From assembly GCF_031628175.1 (NCBI RefSeq), contig NZ_JAVLVT010000006.1, forward strand, positions 62,001 to 126,000: a stretch of 64,000 nucleotides of DNA. The letters are read 5' to 3'. The position numbers and the translations under genes are program-made. This DNA comes from Lipingzhangella_A rawalii. Its GTDB lineage: Bacteria > Actinomycetota > Actinomycetes > Streptosporangiales > Streptosporangiaceae. Each line of letters opens with the position of its first letter. Position 1 is the stretch's first letter. Below, one piece after another: positions 17,010 through 26,184 of the stretch. Below the pieces are notes generated by a model that saw only the letters and a list, made by a program, of their open reading frames with translations, was not told the origin of the DNA and searched no databases.

Positions 17010-18938
17010 GTGGCTGACGCACAGACGAATCTCGCGACCGTCTGGGCCAGCGTGCTGGACAAACTCGACAACACCGAGGTCCCACCGCAACAGCGCGCCT
17101 GGCTCCTCCAGACTCGCCCGCTCGGACTGATCGAGGACACCGCGCTGCTGGCGGCGCCCAACGATTTCTCCAAAGACGTCCTGGAGAACCGGCTTCGCGC
17201 CACCATCACACACGCCCTGTCCGCCGAGCTCGGCCGCGAGATCCGGGTTGCGGTCACCGTCGACCCGTCCGCGATGCAGCCGACCGCGCCGAGTGCCCTC
17301 AGCCACCCCACCCCGCCAACACCGGTGACCTCGGAGACATCCCGCACACCTGCCGCGCTCCCGGACACACTGCCGGACACATCGGCCGAAACCTCCCCAC
17401 CGCCCCCAGCGCCGGCCCCGGCAGCGCCAGCCCAACCGGCCTCCAGCTCCGTCACCGAGGACCTTCCCGGGCCCGCCCGAACCTCCGAAGCTGTCCCCAC
17501 CGGTCAGTTCGGTTCGCCCGAGCCCAGTCACGAACCAGCCCACGAACAGCAGCCCTCCGCCGGTCCCGCGCCGGCCCCAGGCCCCGCACCGTCCCCGGCC
17601 ACCGCCGAGACAGCCACCCCGGCCGGTGGGCCGCACACAGCCGTTCCCCGCACCAGCGGGACCGCTCCCCAGGACCGTGGCGACCATCCCGAGGTAGCAC
17701 CCGACGACACCGAGGCCGGCCCCACCGAGAGCGACACCGCCCCCGCGGACGAAGAACTCTCGGAGACCACCGGGACAGCCGCAGAGATCGACGAAACTCC
17801 CCCCACCCCGGCGGACAGTGGTGGTCAAACATCGGTCCCACCACCGCCCACACCGGCAGGTCCGGACACAACCTCGGGCAACCAGCCACACACTTCGGCC
17901 GAACCGGCGCGGCTCAACCCCAAGTACACCTTCGACACCTTCGTGATCGGCTCGAGTAACCGGTTCGCCCACGCGGCCGCCGTGGCCGTTGCGGAGGCGC
18001 CCGCGAAGGCCTACAACCCGTTGTTCATCTACGGGGGATCCGGACTCGGAAAGACACACCTGCTCCACGCGATCGGGCACTACACGCAACGTCTCTACGA
18101 TGGAGCACGGGTCCGTTACGTGAGCTCGGAGGAGTTCACCAACGAGTTCATCAACTCCATCCGGGACGGCAAGGCGGACGGGTTCCGCAGGCGCTACCGC
18201 GACATCGACGTCCTGCTGGTGGACGACATCCAGTTCCTGGAGAACAAGGAGCAGACGCAGGAAGAGTTTTTCCACACCTTCAACACCCTGCACAACTCCA
18301 ATAAGCAGATCGTGGTGTCGAGCGACCGTCCGCCCAAGCAGCTCAACACCCTGGAGGACCGGCTCCGGAACCGCTTCGAGTGGGGACTCATCACCGACGT
18401 CCAGCCCCCCGAGTTGGAAACGCGCATCGCCATCCTGCGGAAGAAGGCCGCCCAGGAAGGACTCGCTGCTCCTCCCGAGGTTCTCGAGTTCATCGCCAGC
18501 AAGATCTCCACGAACATCCGGGAGCTCGAGGGTGCGCTGATCCGGGTGACCGCCTTCGCAAGCCTCAATCGACAGTCGGTCGACCTGCACCTGACCGGGA
18601 TCGTCCTCAAGGACCTGATTCCCGATGATGCGGGGCCGGAGATCACCGCCTCCACGATCATGGCGCAGACCGGATCCTACTTCGGGTTGACCACGGACGA
18701 CCTCTGTGGCACCTCCCGGTCCCGGGTGCTCGTCACTGCCCGCCAGATCGCCATGTACCTGTGCCGAGAGCTGACGGATCTGTCCCTGCCCAAGATCGGG
18801 CAGCAGTTCGGAGGCCGGGACCACACCACCGTCATGCACGCGGACCGCAAGATCCGTTCCCTCATGGCCGAGCGCAGGTCGATATATAACCAGGTCACCG
18901 AATTGACCAACCGCATCAAGCAGCAGTCCAAGTCCTGA
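17010..18938 (+). CDS. dnaA: Chromosomal replication initiator protein DnaA
   Basis: 642 residues. Domain I is at about 1-85. Domain II is a very long Pro/Thr/Glu-rich linker (about 90-300), as in other high-GC actinobacteria. The AAA+ domain starts with LNPKYTFDTFVIGSSN and has Walker A GGSGLGKTH (K348), Walker B VLLVDDIQF and the sensor motif SSDRPPKQL. The C-terminal DNA-binding domain has the GGRDHTTVMHA signature. It binds the DnaA boxes of the oriC directly downstream. The GTG start is preceded by GGCAGGT. Confidence 0.98.
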   Translation: MADAQTNLATVWASVLDKLDNTEVPPQQRAWLLQTRPLGLIEDTALLAAPNDFSKDVLENRLRATITHALSAELGREIRVAVTVDPSAMQPTAPSALSHPTPPTPVTSETSRTPAALPDTLPDTSAETSPPPPAPAPAAPAQPASSSVTEDLPGPARTSEAVPTGQFGSPEPSHEPAHEQQPSAGPAPAPGPAPSPATAETATPAGGPHTAVPRTSGTAPQDRGDHPEVAPDDTEAGPTESDTAPADEELSETTGTAAEIDETPPTPADSGGQTSVPPPPTPAGPDTTSGNQPHTSAEPARLNPKYTFDTFVIGSSNRFAHAAAVAVAEAPAKAYNPLFIYGGSGLGKTHLLHAIGHYTQRLYDGARVRYVSSEEFTNEFINSIRDGKADGFRRRYRDIDVLLVDDIQFLENKEQTQEEFFHTFNTLHNSNKQIVVSSDRPPKQLNTLEDRLRNRFEWGLITDVQPPELETRIAILRKKAAQEGLAAPPEVLEFIASKISTNIRELEGALIRVTAFASLNRQSVDLHLTGIVLKDLIPDDAGPEITASTIMAQTGSYFGLTTDDLCGTSRSRVLVTARQIAMYLCRELTDLSLPKIGQQFGGRDHTTVMHADRKIRSLMAERRSIYNQVTELTNRIKQQSKS

Positions 18939-19718
18939 CCACCCCACCCGGTGGTCCCCCGAGGGACCACTGTCCACGTCAACGGACGCGGATCTGGTCA
19001 GGATCACACGTGGTTATCCACAGGCTTGGGAGTACGGAACTCCCCCCGAACCAGATCCACCGGACTGCTCACGCACGTCACTCCAGCTAGATTTCCGACA
19101 TTTCGACGGGCTGGAGTCCCTCGTTCGTCTCGCTGCGGCATACCCACCACTTGTGGAAAACTCGTGGAAAACTCTGGGGACAACAGCCCGAAAGTTGTGG
19201 GCAACTTGGGGAGGAGCTGTGAACAGCCGGTGGATAGTCGATACTGAGATCACATCATCGGCTCACTAGTCCTGTGGGTATCCGGGGGACAACTCGTGGA
19301 CAACTCGTGGACAAACATCGGGATGCTTGTGGATCCGCAGTGAACCTCCACAGGTTCCACAGTTGTCCCCAAGCGCTACCCACAAGGTCGGTGGATAAAA
19401 ACTTCCGGGATGACCTGCGCAAACAATAGTTGTCCCCAGTTTCCACACCCCCTACTACTACGACGCCCCTATAAACACACCCCCACCGCGTCATCCCCGG
19501 GACGGGACTGATCTGTGGACACGTGCCCCCTTCCGTTCACCGACAACGGCTGGTTGTCCCCAAGCACGTGGAGGACGTGTTGTGTGGCAACGACCACCCC
19601 GCAGTGGCGGTACGGTAAGAACCCGTTCCCCACTCCTCGGCACACCGGTCCACCGGCCCCGGGTTGGTCGGATAGCCCGTGCCCAGCAGGTTCAACCAGC
19701 AGGATGGAGAGTCCGATC
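18939..19718. other. oriC: Replication origin oriC
   Basis: 780 bp between dnaA and dnaN, dense in DnaA-box-like sequences on both strands. Examples: TTATCCACA at 19014-19022; inverted CGTGGACAA at 19295-19303 and 19306-19314 (11-nt direct repeat); TTGTCCCCA at 19363, 19430 and 19554; inverted GGTGGATAA at 19390; inverted TTGTGGAAA at 19151; TTTCCACAC at 19440-19448. The last is followed by CCC and CTACTACTACGACG (19452-19465), a DnaA-trio-like element, then a short AT-richer patch (CCTATAAAC). There is no gene; the dnaN promoter must also lie here. Confidence 0.95.
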
Positions 19719-20909
19719 GTGAAGTTCCGGGTCGAGCGCGACGTACTCGCCGACGCTGTCGCTTGGACCGCACGCACTCTTCCGGTGCGGCCGTCCGTGC
19801 CCGTGCTCGCGGGCATCCTCCTGGACGCCGGCGCCACAACGGACGGGGAATCCCCGACCCGACTGCGGCTGTCCAGCTTCGACTACGAGGTCTCCGCCGA
19901 GGTCTCCGTGGACATCGACTGCGAGGAGCCGGGAACCACCTTGGTATCGGGGCGGCTCCTCGCCGAGATCACCCGGAACCTGCCTCCACAGACTGTGGAG
20001 CTCAGCACCGACGGCGCCAAGGTCATCGTTGTCTGTGGCAGCGCCCGGTTCACCCTGCCCACACTGCCGGTCGAGGACTATCCGGCACTCCCACAGATGC
20101 CCGAAGTCACCGGAAGTCTGGGCAGCGACGCCTTCGCCGCCGCCGTGAGCCAGGTCGCGGTCGCGGCCGGACGCGACGACACCCTGCCGATGCTCACCGG
20201 CGTGCGTGTCGAGATCGAAGGGGACACCCTCACCCTCGCCGCAACAGACCGGTACCGTCTCGCCGTGCGCGAGTTGCACTGGAATCCACAGCAGCCCGAC
20301 ATTTCCGCGGTCGCGCTGGTTCCTGCCAAGACACTCGCCGACACCGCCAAGTCCCTCACCTCTGGTGCCGAGGTTTCGATCGCCCTGTCCACAACCGAGA
20401 GTGGGGAGGGCATGATCGGATTCGCCGGTGGTGGCCGTCGTACCACCACGCGGCTGCTGGACGGAGATTTCCCCAAGTACCGTGCGCTGCTGCCGGACTC
20501 CTTCAACGCCACCGCGGAACTCCGGACCTCGAGTCTGATCGAGGCCGTGAAGCGCGTGTCCCTCGTCGCGGAACGCAACACTCCGCTGCGCCTCGCCTTC
20601 AGCGAGGGCCAGGTTGTTCTGGAGGCCGGAACCGGCGACGATGCCCAGGCTGTGGAAGTTCTCCCGGCCGAATTCGACGGCGACGAGATCCAGGTGGCGT
20701 TCAACCCATCCCTCCTCCAGGACGGTCTGAACGCCATCGACTCCGACATCGCCCGCATGCACTTCACCACCCCCACCAAGCCCGCGATCATCACCGCGAA
20801 ACCCGTCGACGCGGATGCGGACGCGGACGCGGACACTGAGTCAGAGTCGCCGGACGTGGCGGACGCCACCTACCGGTATCTGATCATGCCGGTCCGGCTC
20901 TCCGGCTAG
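19719..20909 (+). CDS. dnaN: DNA polymerase III subunit beta (sliding clamp)
   Basis: 396 residues from the GTG at 19719 (MKFRVERDVLADAVAWTAR, the usual actinobacterial start) with GGAGAG upstream. Three clamp domains are recognisable, ending in YRYLIMPVRLSG. An Asp/Ala repeat, DADADADADTESES, encoded by a run of GCGGAC units at about 20811-20837, is inserted just before the last beta strand. It tethers polymerases to DNA. Confidence 0.98.
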   Translation: MKFRVERDVLADAVAWTARTLPVRPSVPVLAGILLDAGATTDGESPTRLRLSSFDYEVSAEVSVDIDCEEPGTTLVSGRLLAEITRNLPPQTVELSTDGAKVIVVCGSARFTLPTLPVEDYPALPQMPEVTGSLGSDAFAAAVSQVAVAAGRDDTLPMLTGVRVEIEGDTLTLAATDRYRLAVRELHWNPQQPDISAVALVPAKTLADTAKSLTSGAEVSIALSTTESGEGMIGFAGGGRRTTTRLLDGDFPKYRALLPDSFNATAELRTSSLIEAVKRVSLVAERNTPLRLAFSEGQVVLEAGTGDDAQAVEVLPAEFDGDEIQVAFNPSLLQDGLNAIDSDIARMHFTTPTKPAIITAKPVDADADADADTESESPDVADATYRYLIMPVRLSG

Positions 20910-20989
20910 ACCGTGCCTAGCGGTTTCCGTCGCGACACACCGGATCGAGGACCACGGAACGGTAGCCCCGGCACAGACAAGGAGTGAAC

Positions 20990-21904
20990 ATGCGGCTGGG
21001 CATGGTCGGCTTGGGGAAAATGGGCGGCAACATGGCCGAGCGCCTGCGGCGCGACGGCCATGAGATCGTGGGCTACGACACCACTCCCGGAGCCGGGGAT
21101 GTGGACACCTTGGCCGAGCTCGTGGCCCAACTGCCCGCGCCCCGCGTGGTGTGGCTCATGGTTCCCGCCGGCGACCCGACCGCCGAGACAGTCGCCGAAC
21201 TCGCCGGCCTGCTCGATGCCGGGGACATGGTCGTCGAGGGCGGAAACTCCCACTACCGGGATGACCGCCACCATGCCGCCCAGCTCGCCGAACGAGGCAT
21301 CGCGTATGTGGACGCGGGGGTGAGCGGTGGAGTCTGGGGACTCGACAACGGCTACGGAATCATGGTCGGAGGCTCCACCGACGACATCGCCCGGATCCAG
21401 CCGATCCTCGACTCGCTCACTCCCACACCGGGCGCCGCGATCCACGCCGGCCACACCGGTGCGGGCCACTTCGTGAAGATGGTCCACAACGGCATCGAGT
21501 ACGGCATGATGCAGGCCTTCGCCGAGGGATACGAGCTCATGGCCGCCTCCGACGTGGTCACCGACGTTCCGGGAACCTTCGCCAGCTGGCGTGAGGGCAC
21601 CGTCATCCGGTCCTGGCTGTTGGATCTGCTCGTGCGTGCGCTGGAGGAAGATCCGGAGCTTGCGGGACTGCGCGGTTATGCCGAGGACTCCGGGGAGGGA
21701 CGCTGGACGGTGCAGGCGGCTGTCGACCACGCGGTCCCCGCCCCCGTGATCAGCTCTGCCCTGTTCGCGCGGTTTTCCTCCCGCCAGGACGACTCCCCCG
21801 CCATGAAGGTGGTCGCCGCCCTCCGACACCAGTTCGGGGGGCATGGCGTCCCACGCACTACCCCGCCGGGAAACGATGGTGGGGACCACTCCCCCACCGG
21901 CTAG
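20990..21904 (+). CDS. gnd: 6-phosphogluconate dehydrogenase, decarboxylating (short form)
   Basis: 304 residues from the ATG at 20990 (AAGGAG 5 bp upstream). Dinucleotide-binding MRLGMVGLGKMGGNMAERL; substrate loop EGGNSHYRDD; VSGGVWGLDNGYGIMVGG; catalytic lysine/asparagine motif GAGHFVKMVHNGIEYGMMQ. The length, about 300 rather than 470 residues, is that of the Gnd form common beside dnaN-recF in actinobacteria. It converts 6-phosphogluconate to ribulose 5-phosphate. Confidence 0.95.
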   Translation: MRLGMVGLGKMGGNMAERLRRDGHEIVGYDTTPGAGDVDTLAELVAQLPAPRVVWLMVPAGDPTAETVAELAGLLDAGDMVVEGGNSHYRDDRHHAAQLAERGIAYVDAGVSGGVWGLDNGYGIMVGGSTDDIARIQPILDSLTPTPGAAIHAGHTGAGHFVKMVHNGIEYGMMQAFAEGYELMAASDVVTDVPGTFASWREGTVIRSWLLDLLVRALEEDPELAGLRGYAEDSGEGRWTVQAAVDHAVPAPVISSALFARFSSRQDDSPAMKVVAALRHQFGGHGVPRTTPPGNDGGDHSPTG

Positions 21905-22006
21905 CTTGCAGCCGATGGGCACGTGTTCGCCTGATCCAGCTCCCCACGTCGTGCCCTGGGAGCCGACACCTCTCCTGGCCCGGTCCCCGACCTCCGCGGA
22001 GCGACG

Positions 22007-23143
22007 ATGTACGTCTCCCACCTACAGTTGGCCGACTTCCGCTCCTACTCCGAGGCGTATCTGGAACTGGAGCCGGGGGTCAGTACCTTCGTGGGCCAGA
22101 ACGGACAGGGAAAAACGAACCTCATGGAGGCCGTGGGCTACGCGGCCACCCTCGGCAGCCACCGGGTCTCGAACGACGCCCCACTGGTCCGTTCCGGCGC
22201 CGAGCGAGCGGTGGTCCGAGTCGCGGTGGTCCGTGGCGAGAGGCGGGTCACCATTGAGCTGGAGATCGTTCCGGGACGGGCCAACCGAGCCCGGTTGAAC
22301 CGCGCACCCGCGACCCGGCCACGCGAGGTGGCGGGAATCCTGCGCACCGTGCTGTTCGCTCCCGAGGATCTGGCCCTGGTGCGGGGGGACCCGACCGAGC
22401 GGCGGCGCTACCTCGACGACCTGCTGGTGGCGTTGACCCCGCGAATGGCTGGGGTGCGTGGCGACTACGAGCGGATTCTCAAGCAACGCAACGCCCTCCT
22501 CCGTGCCGCGGCGGGATCGGTGGAACGTCTGGACGAACCTTCCCTGGAGATCTGGGACGCCCAGCTTGCCCAGGTTGGCGGGGAGCTGCTCGCGGCGCGG
22601 CTGGAGCTGGTGGGCAGGCTCCGGCCTCTGGTGGCACAGAGCTACGCGGGCCTGGCGGCGGTGCAGGCCGACGTTCGGTTGGACTACCGCTGTTCCGCCG
22701 CACCGGACGAGTCGTGGGTGGAGGCGGGGCCCCACGATGCCCACGTCCTCGCGGAGCACCTCCAGCAGGCACTTCGGTCCGTGCGGCAACAGGAGCTCCA
22801 GCGCGGCGTCACTGTTGTGGGACCACACCGCGATGACCTGGTGCTCTACCTGGGAGACCTTCCGGCTCGCGGGTACGCGAGCCAGGGTGAGTCCTGGTCC
22901 TACGCCCTGGCGTTGCGGCTGGCGGCGTTCGAGGCCCTCCGGGCCGACGGGGACGACCCCGTCCTGCTCCTCGATGACGTCTTCGCGGAGCTGGACGCCG
23001 ACCGGCGGTCCCGACTGGCGCGGTACGTGCGCGATGCGGAGCAGGTACTGGTCACTGCCGCGGTGCCCGAGGACGTGCCGGTGGAGCTTCGGGGAACGCG
23101 GTTCGAGGTGGACCAGGGAGAGGTGAACGGTGTCGGACGCTAG
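22007..23143 (+). CDS. recF: DNA replication and repair protein RecF
   Basis: 378-residue SMC-like ATPase. Walker A is GQNGQGKTNLME with K36, the C-terminal signature is GYASQGESWSYALALRLA, and Walker B is PVLLLDDVFAELD. RecF loads RecA at gapped DNA with RecO and RecR. The gene overlaps the DUF721 start by 14 bp. Confidence 0.97.
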   Translation: MYVSHLQLADFRSYSEAYLELEPGVSTFVGQNGQGKTNLMEAVGYAATLGSHRVSNDAPLVRSGAERAVVRVAVVRGERRVTIELEIVPGRANRARLNRAPATRPREVAGILRTVLFAPEDLALVRGDPTERRRYLDDLLVALTPRMAGVRGDYERILKQRNALLRAAAGSVERLDEPSLEIWDAQLAQVGGELLAARLELVGRLRPLVAQSYAGLAAVQADVRLDYRCSAAPDESWVEAGPHDAHVLAEHLQQALRSVRQQELQRGVTVVGPHRDDLVLYLGDLPARGYASQGESWSYALALRLAAFEALRADGDDPVLLLDDVFAELDADRRSRLARYVRDAEQVLVTAAVPEDVPVELRGTRFEVDQGEVNGVGR

Positions 23144-23669
23144 CGAGTCGTCGAACCAGTCCCCCGGCGCGTCGGAGGCCTCGCCACCGGGGGCGCCTGC
23201 CGGAGGTGGGGCGGGTCCACGCCCCGCCGGGGCCGACCTTGCCCGCCAGGCACTCGCGGAGGCACGTGCGCGCGCCAGAGAGCGGGGCGCGAGCGCTGGG
23301 GCCGGCGCCCCGCGCAGGGGGGCGGATCGGCGTCCGCGACGGCCCCGGGGGGAGCCTCAGATGTTCGGTGAGGCCGTGCGTGCATGGCTGAACGAACACG
23401 GTTGGGCCGACCAGGTGGCCATGGGGGGCGTATTCGGTCGGTGGTCGGAGATCGTGGGAGAGCATGTGGCGCAACACGTGCGACCGGAGTCCTTCGCCGA
23501 GGGCGAGCTGACCGTGGTCGCGGACTCCACGACGTGGGCGAGTCAGGTTCGCGTGCTGCGTTCGGACCTACGGCGTCGGCTCAACGAGGAGCTGGGTGAT
23601 GGATGTGTCGCCGAAATCACGGTTCGTGGCCCCGGAACGAAGCGTCGGCGTGGCGGGCGGGGGAGCTGA
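23130..23669 (+). CDS. DUF721 (DciA-like) family protein
   Basis: 179 residues. A disordered, Gly/Ala/Arg-rich N-terminal half is followed by a DUF721 domain (WSEIVGEHVAQHVRPESFAEG, LTVVADSTTWASQVRVL). DciA, the replicative-helicase loader of most bacteria, belongs to this family, and the position between recF and gyrB is conserved in actinobacteria, so helicase loading is the best guess. Overlap with recF suggests coupling. Confidence 0.88.
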   Translation: MSDASESSNQSPGASEASPPGAPAGGGAGPRPAGADLARQALAEARARARERGASAGAGAPRRGADRRPRRPRGEPQMFGEAVRAWLNEHGWADQVAMGGVFGRWSEIVGEHVAQHVRPESFAEGELTVVADSTTWASQVRVLRSDLRRRLNEELGDGCVAEITVRGPGTKRRRGGRGS

Positions 23670-23925
23670 CCGTGCCTGGGAACCACCCGTGCCCGCCACG
23701 CACCCATCCTCGTCAGGGCTTTCGTTTGCGCAGGTCACAGGAATTTTTTGTGGCGTTGGGCGGGTTCGGCACGCCCAAGGAGGTCTGTCCGACCGACATC
23801 GGCCACTCAGTTTCCCTTGCGTCGCTTCGATCCTGGTTCCACGTGTGGGGAGTCATCCCCCGCGCCGTTCGTCCATTCCTGTGCGGCACAGCGCCGTGCG
23901 TGCCACTTTCTGTCCGTGATCCGGG

Positions 23926-23931
23926 TATTAT
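23926..23931 (+). promoter_or_regulatory. Candidate -10 element upstream of gyrB
   Basis: TATTAT (extended context GGGTATTATGG) stands out in otherwise GC-rich DNA; the -35 region 17-18 bp upstream is weak. The 439-bp gap from 23670 to 24108 holds no convincing gene and probably carries supercoiling-sensitive gyrB control. Confidence 0.4.
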
Positions 23932-24108
23932 GGAAACAGTTCTTCGGGCGCTTCCGCCGGCATGGCTTTCCCGCGGGGGCAGAGGACCAGAGTGCGTGCA
24001 GTCGGTGGAGGCCCCGGGTGCGTCTTGACTCCGCCCTGTGGTGTTGTGCGCTCCCGGATGGCGCTCCCTTGAGCCCGGTAGGTGTCCCCAGCAGGAGGGT
24101 GTTCTCAC

Positions 24109-26046
24109 TTGGCCTACGACGCTGAGTCAATCACGGTACTGGAAGGGCTCGAGGCGGTTCGGAAACGCCCGGGAATGTATATCGGTACCACCGGTGAGCG
24201 GGGGCTGCATCACCTGGTCTACGAGGTTGTCGACAACGCCGTGGACGAGGCGCTGGCTGGTTTCTGCTCGGCGATCGAGGTGACACTGCTGGCCGATGGT
24301 GGGGTGCGGGTCGCCGACGACGGGCGTGGTATCCCGGTGGACCAGCATCCGGTGGAGAATCGTCCGGCGGTGGAGGTCGTGCTCACCACCCTGCACGCTG
24401 GGGGGAAGTTCGACGGAAAGTCCTACGCGGTTTCCGGCGGACTGCATGGTGTCGGCGTCTCCGTGGTGAACGCGCTGGCGAGCGCCCTGGAGGTGGAGGT
24501 CCGCCGGGACGGTCACATCTGGCAGCAGCGTTACGAAGTCACCCGACCGACGGCCGCGTTGACCCGGGGTGGGGTCACGGACAGCTCCGGAACACAGATC
24601 ACCTTCTGGGCTGACCCCACGATCTTCGAAACCACGACCTACAACTTCGAGACGCTGACCGGGCGCCTCCAGGAGATGGCCTTCCTGAACAAGGGACTGT
24701 CCATCACCATCCGGGACGAACGGCCGGAGTTCGTCAACGGTTCTCCTGTGGTGCACACGTACCACTACGACGCGGGCCTGTCCGATTTCGTGCGGCACAT
24801 CAACGCCCGTCGGGAGCCTGCCCACGCGTCGATCATCTCGTTCGAGGAGGAGGACGAGGGGATCGCCGTCGAGATCGCGATGCAGTGGAACCAGAGTTTC
24901 ACTCCCTCGGTGCACACCTTCGCCAACACCATCAACACGGCGGAGGGGGGAACCCACGAGGAGGGGTTCCGTACGGCGTTGACCTCCGTCGTGAATCGCT
25001 ACGCGCGGGAACAGCGCCTGCTGCGGGACAAGGACGACAACCTGACCGGGGACGACATCCGGGAGGGCCTGACCGCGATCATCTCGGTGAAGCTCGCCGA
25101 TCCGCAGTTCGAGGGGCAGACGAAGACGAAGCTGGGCAACACCGAGGCGAAGTCCTTTGTTCAGCGGGTCACCCACGAGCACCTGCGTGGCTGGCTGGAG
25201 CGGAATCCCGGCGAGGCCAAGGACATCGTCACCAAGGCGAGTCAGGCTGCGCGCGCACGGATCGCGGCCCGTCAGGCACGGGACCTGACCCGCCGCAAGA
25301 CCCTGTTGGAGTCAACGTCCCTGCCCGGAAAGCTCTCCGACTGTCAGTCCACCGAGCCGGAGTCCTCCGAGGTGTACATCGTCGAGGGAGACTCCGCCGG
25401 GGGGTCGGCGAAGGGCGGACGGGATCCGCACTACCAGGCGATCCTGCCGATCCGAGGCAAGATCCTCAACGTCGAGAAGTCCCGCATCGACCGCATCCTG
25501 AAGAACAACGAGGTCCAGGCGATAATCACGGCCCTGGGCACGGGCGTGCACGACGACTTCGACATTGAGAAGCTGCGCTACCACAAGATCATCCTGATGG
25601 CTGACGCCGATGTGGACGGTCAGCACATTCGGACCCTGTTGTTGACCCTGCTGTTCCGGTTCATGAAGCCGCTGGTGGAAGCGGGGTACGTCTATCTGGC
25701 CCGCCCTCCGCTGTACAAGATCAAGTGGGACCAGCGCGGCAGCGACGCCGACTATGCGTTCTCCGACCGGGAACGAGACGAGGTCATCGCGGCGGGGCTG
25801 GAAGCCGGTAAACGAGATCCCCGACCGCGGGACCTCGTGCAGCGGTTCAAGGGTCTGGGTGAGATGAACGCCAGCGAGCTGTGGGATACCACGATGGATC
25901 CAGAGCGTCGGGTGTTGATGCAGGTCACTCTGGACGACGCTGCACAGGCCGACGAGATGTTCAGCGTGCTGATGGGCGAGGACGTGGATTCGCGGCGTTC
26001 CTTCATCCAGCGCAACGCCAGGGACGTTCGGTTTCTCGACATCTAG
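24109..26046 (+). CDS. gyrB: DNA gyrase subunit B
   Basis: 645 residues from the TTG at 24109, with AGGAGGG 9 bp upstream; an in-frame GTG at 24082 is the alternative. ATPase region: LEAVRKRPGMYIG, the GHKL motif DDGRGIPVD and GGLHGVGVSVVNALAS. TOPRIM region: EGDSAGGSAKGGRD and MADADVDGQHIRTLLL. Together with GyrA it introduces negative supercoils. gyrA follows on the same strand. Confidence 0.97.
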   Translation: MAYDAESITVLEGLEAVRKRPGMYIGTTGERGLHHLVYEVVDNAVDEALAGFCSAIEVTLLADGGVRVADDGRGIPVDQHPVENRPAVEVVLTTLHAGGKFDGKSYAVSGGLHGVGVSVVNALASALEVEVRRDGHIWQQRYEVTRPTAALTRGGVTDSSGTQITFWADPTIFETTTYNFETLTGRLQEMAFLNKGLSITIRDERPEFVNGSPVVHTYHYDAGLSDFVRHINARREPAHASIISFEEEDEGIAVEIAMQWNQSFTPSVHTFANTINTAEGGTHEEGFRTALTSVVNRYAREQRLLRDKDDNLTGDDIREGLTAIISVKLADPQFEGQTKTKLGNTEAKSFVQRVTHEHLRGWLERNPGEAKDIVTKASQAARARIAARQARDLTRRKTLLESTSLPGKLSDCQSTEPESSEVYIVEGDSAGGSAKGGRDPHYQAILPIRGKILNVEKSRIDRILKNNEVQAIITALGTGVHDDFDIEKLRYHKIILMADADVDGQHIRTLLLTLLFRFMKPLVEAGYVYLARPPLYKIKWDQRGSDADYAFSDRERDEVIAAGLEAGKRDPRPRDLVQRFKGLGEMNASELWDTTMDPERRVLMQVTLDDAAQADEMFSVLMGEDVDSRRSFIQRNARDVRFLDI

Positions 26047-26184
26047 GGGCTTGTGCATGGATGCTGCCCGCCCACCAGCCCGCCGTCGGCTGGCCGACGT
26101 GGTGCGTTGCCCGCTCCGTGCCCATCGAGAAGGCCCGAGTCGACCGCTGAGACCAGCGAACGTACGGAGAGGATCGAGCCGCCA

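Noticed and set aside
23596..24130. Several 100-140-codon frames between DUF721 and gyrB
   Set aside because: Overlapping frames on both strands with Ser/Arg/Pro-rich products and no family motif. The region looks regulatory.
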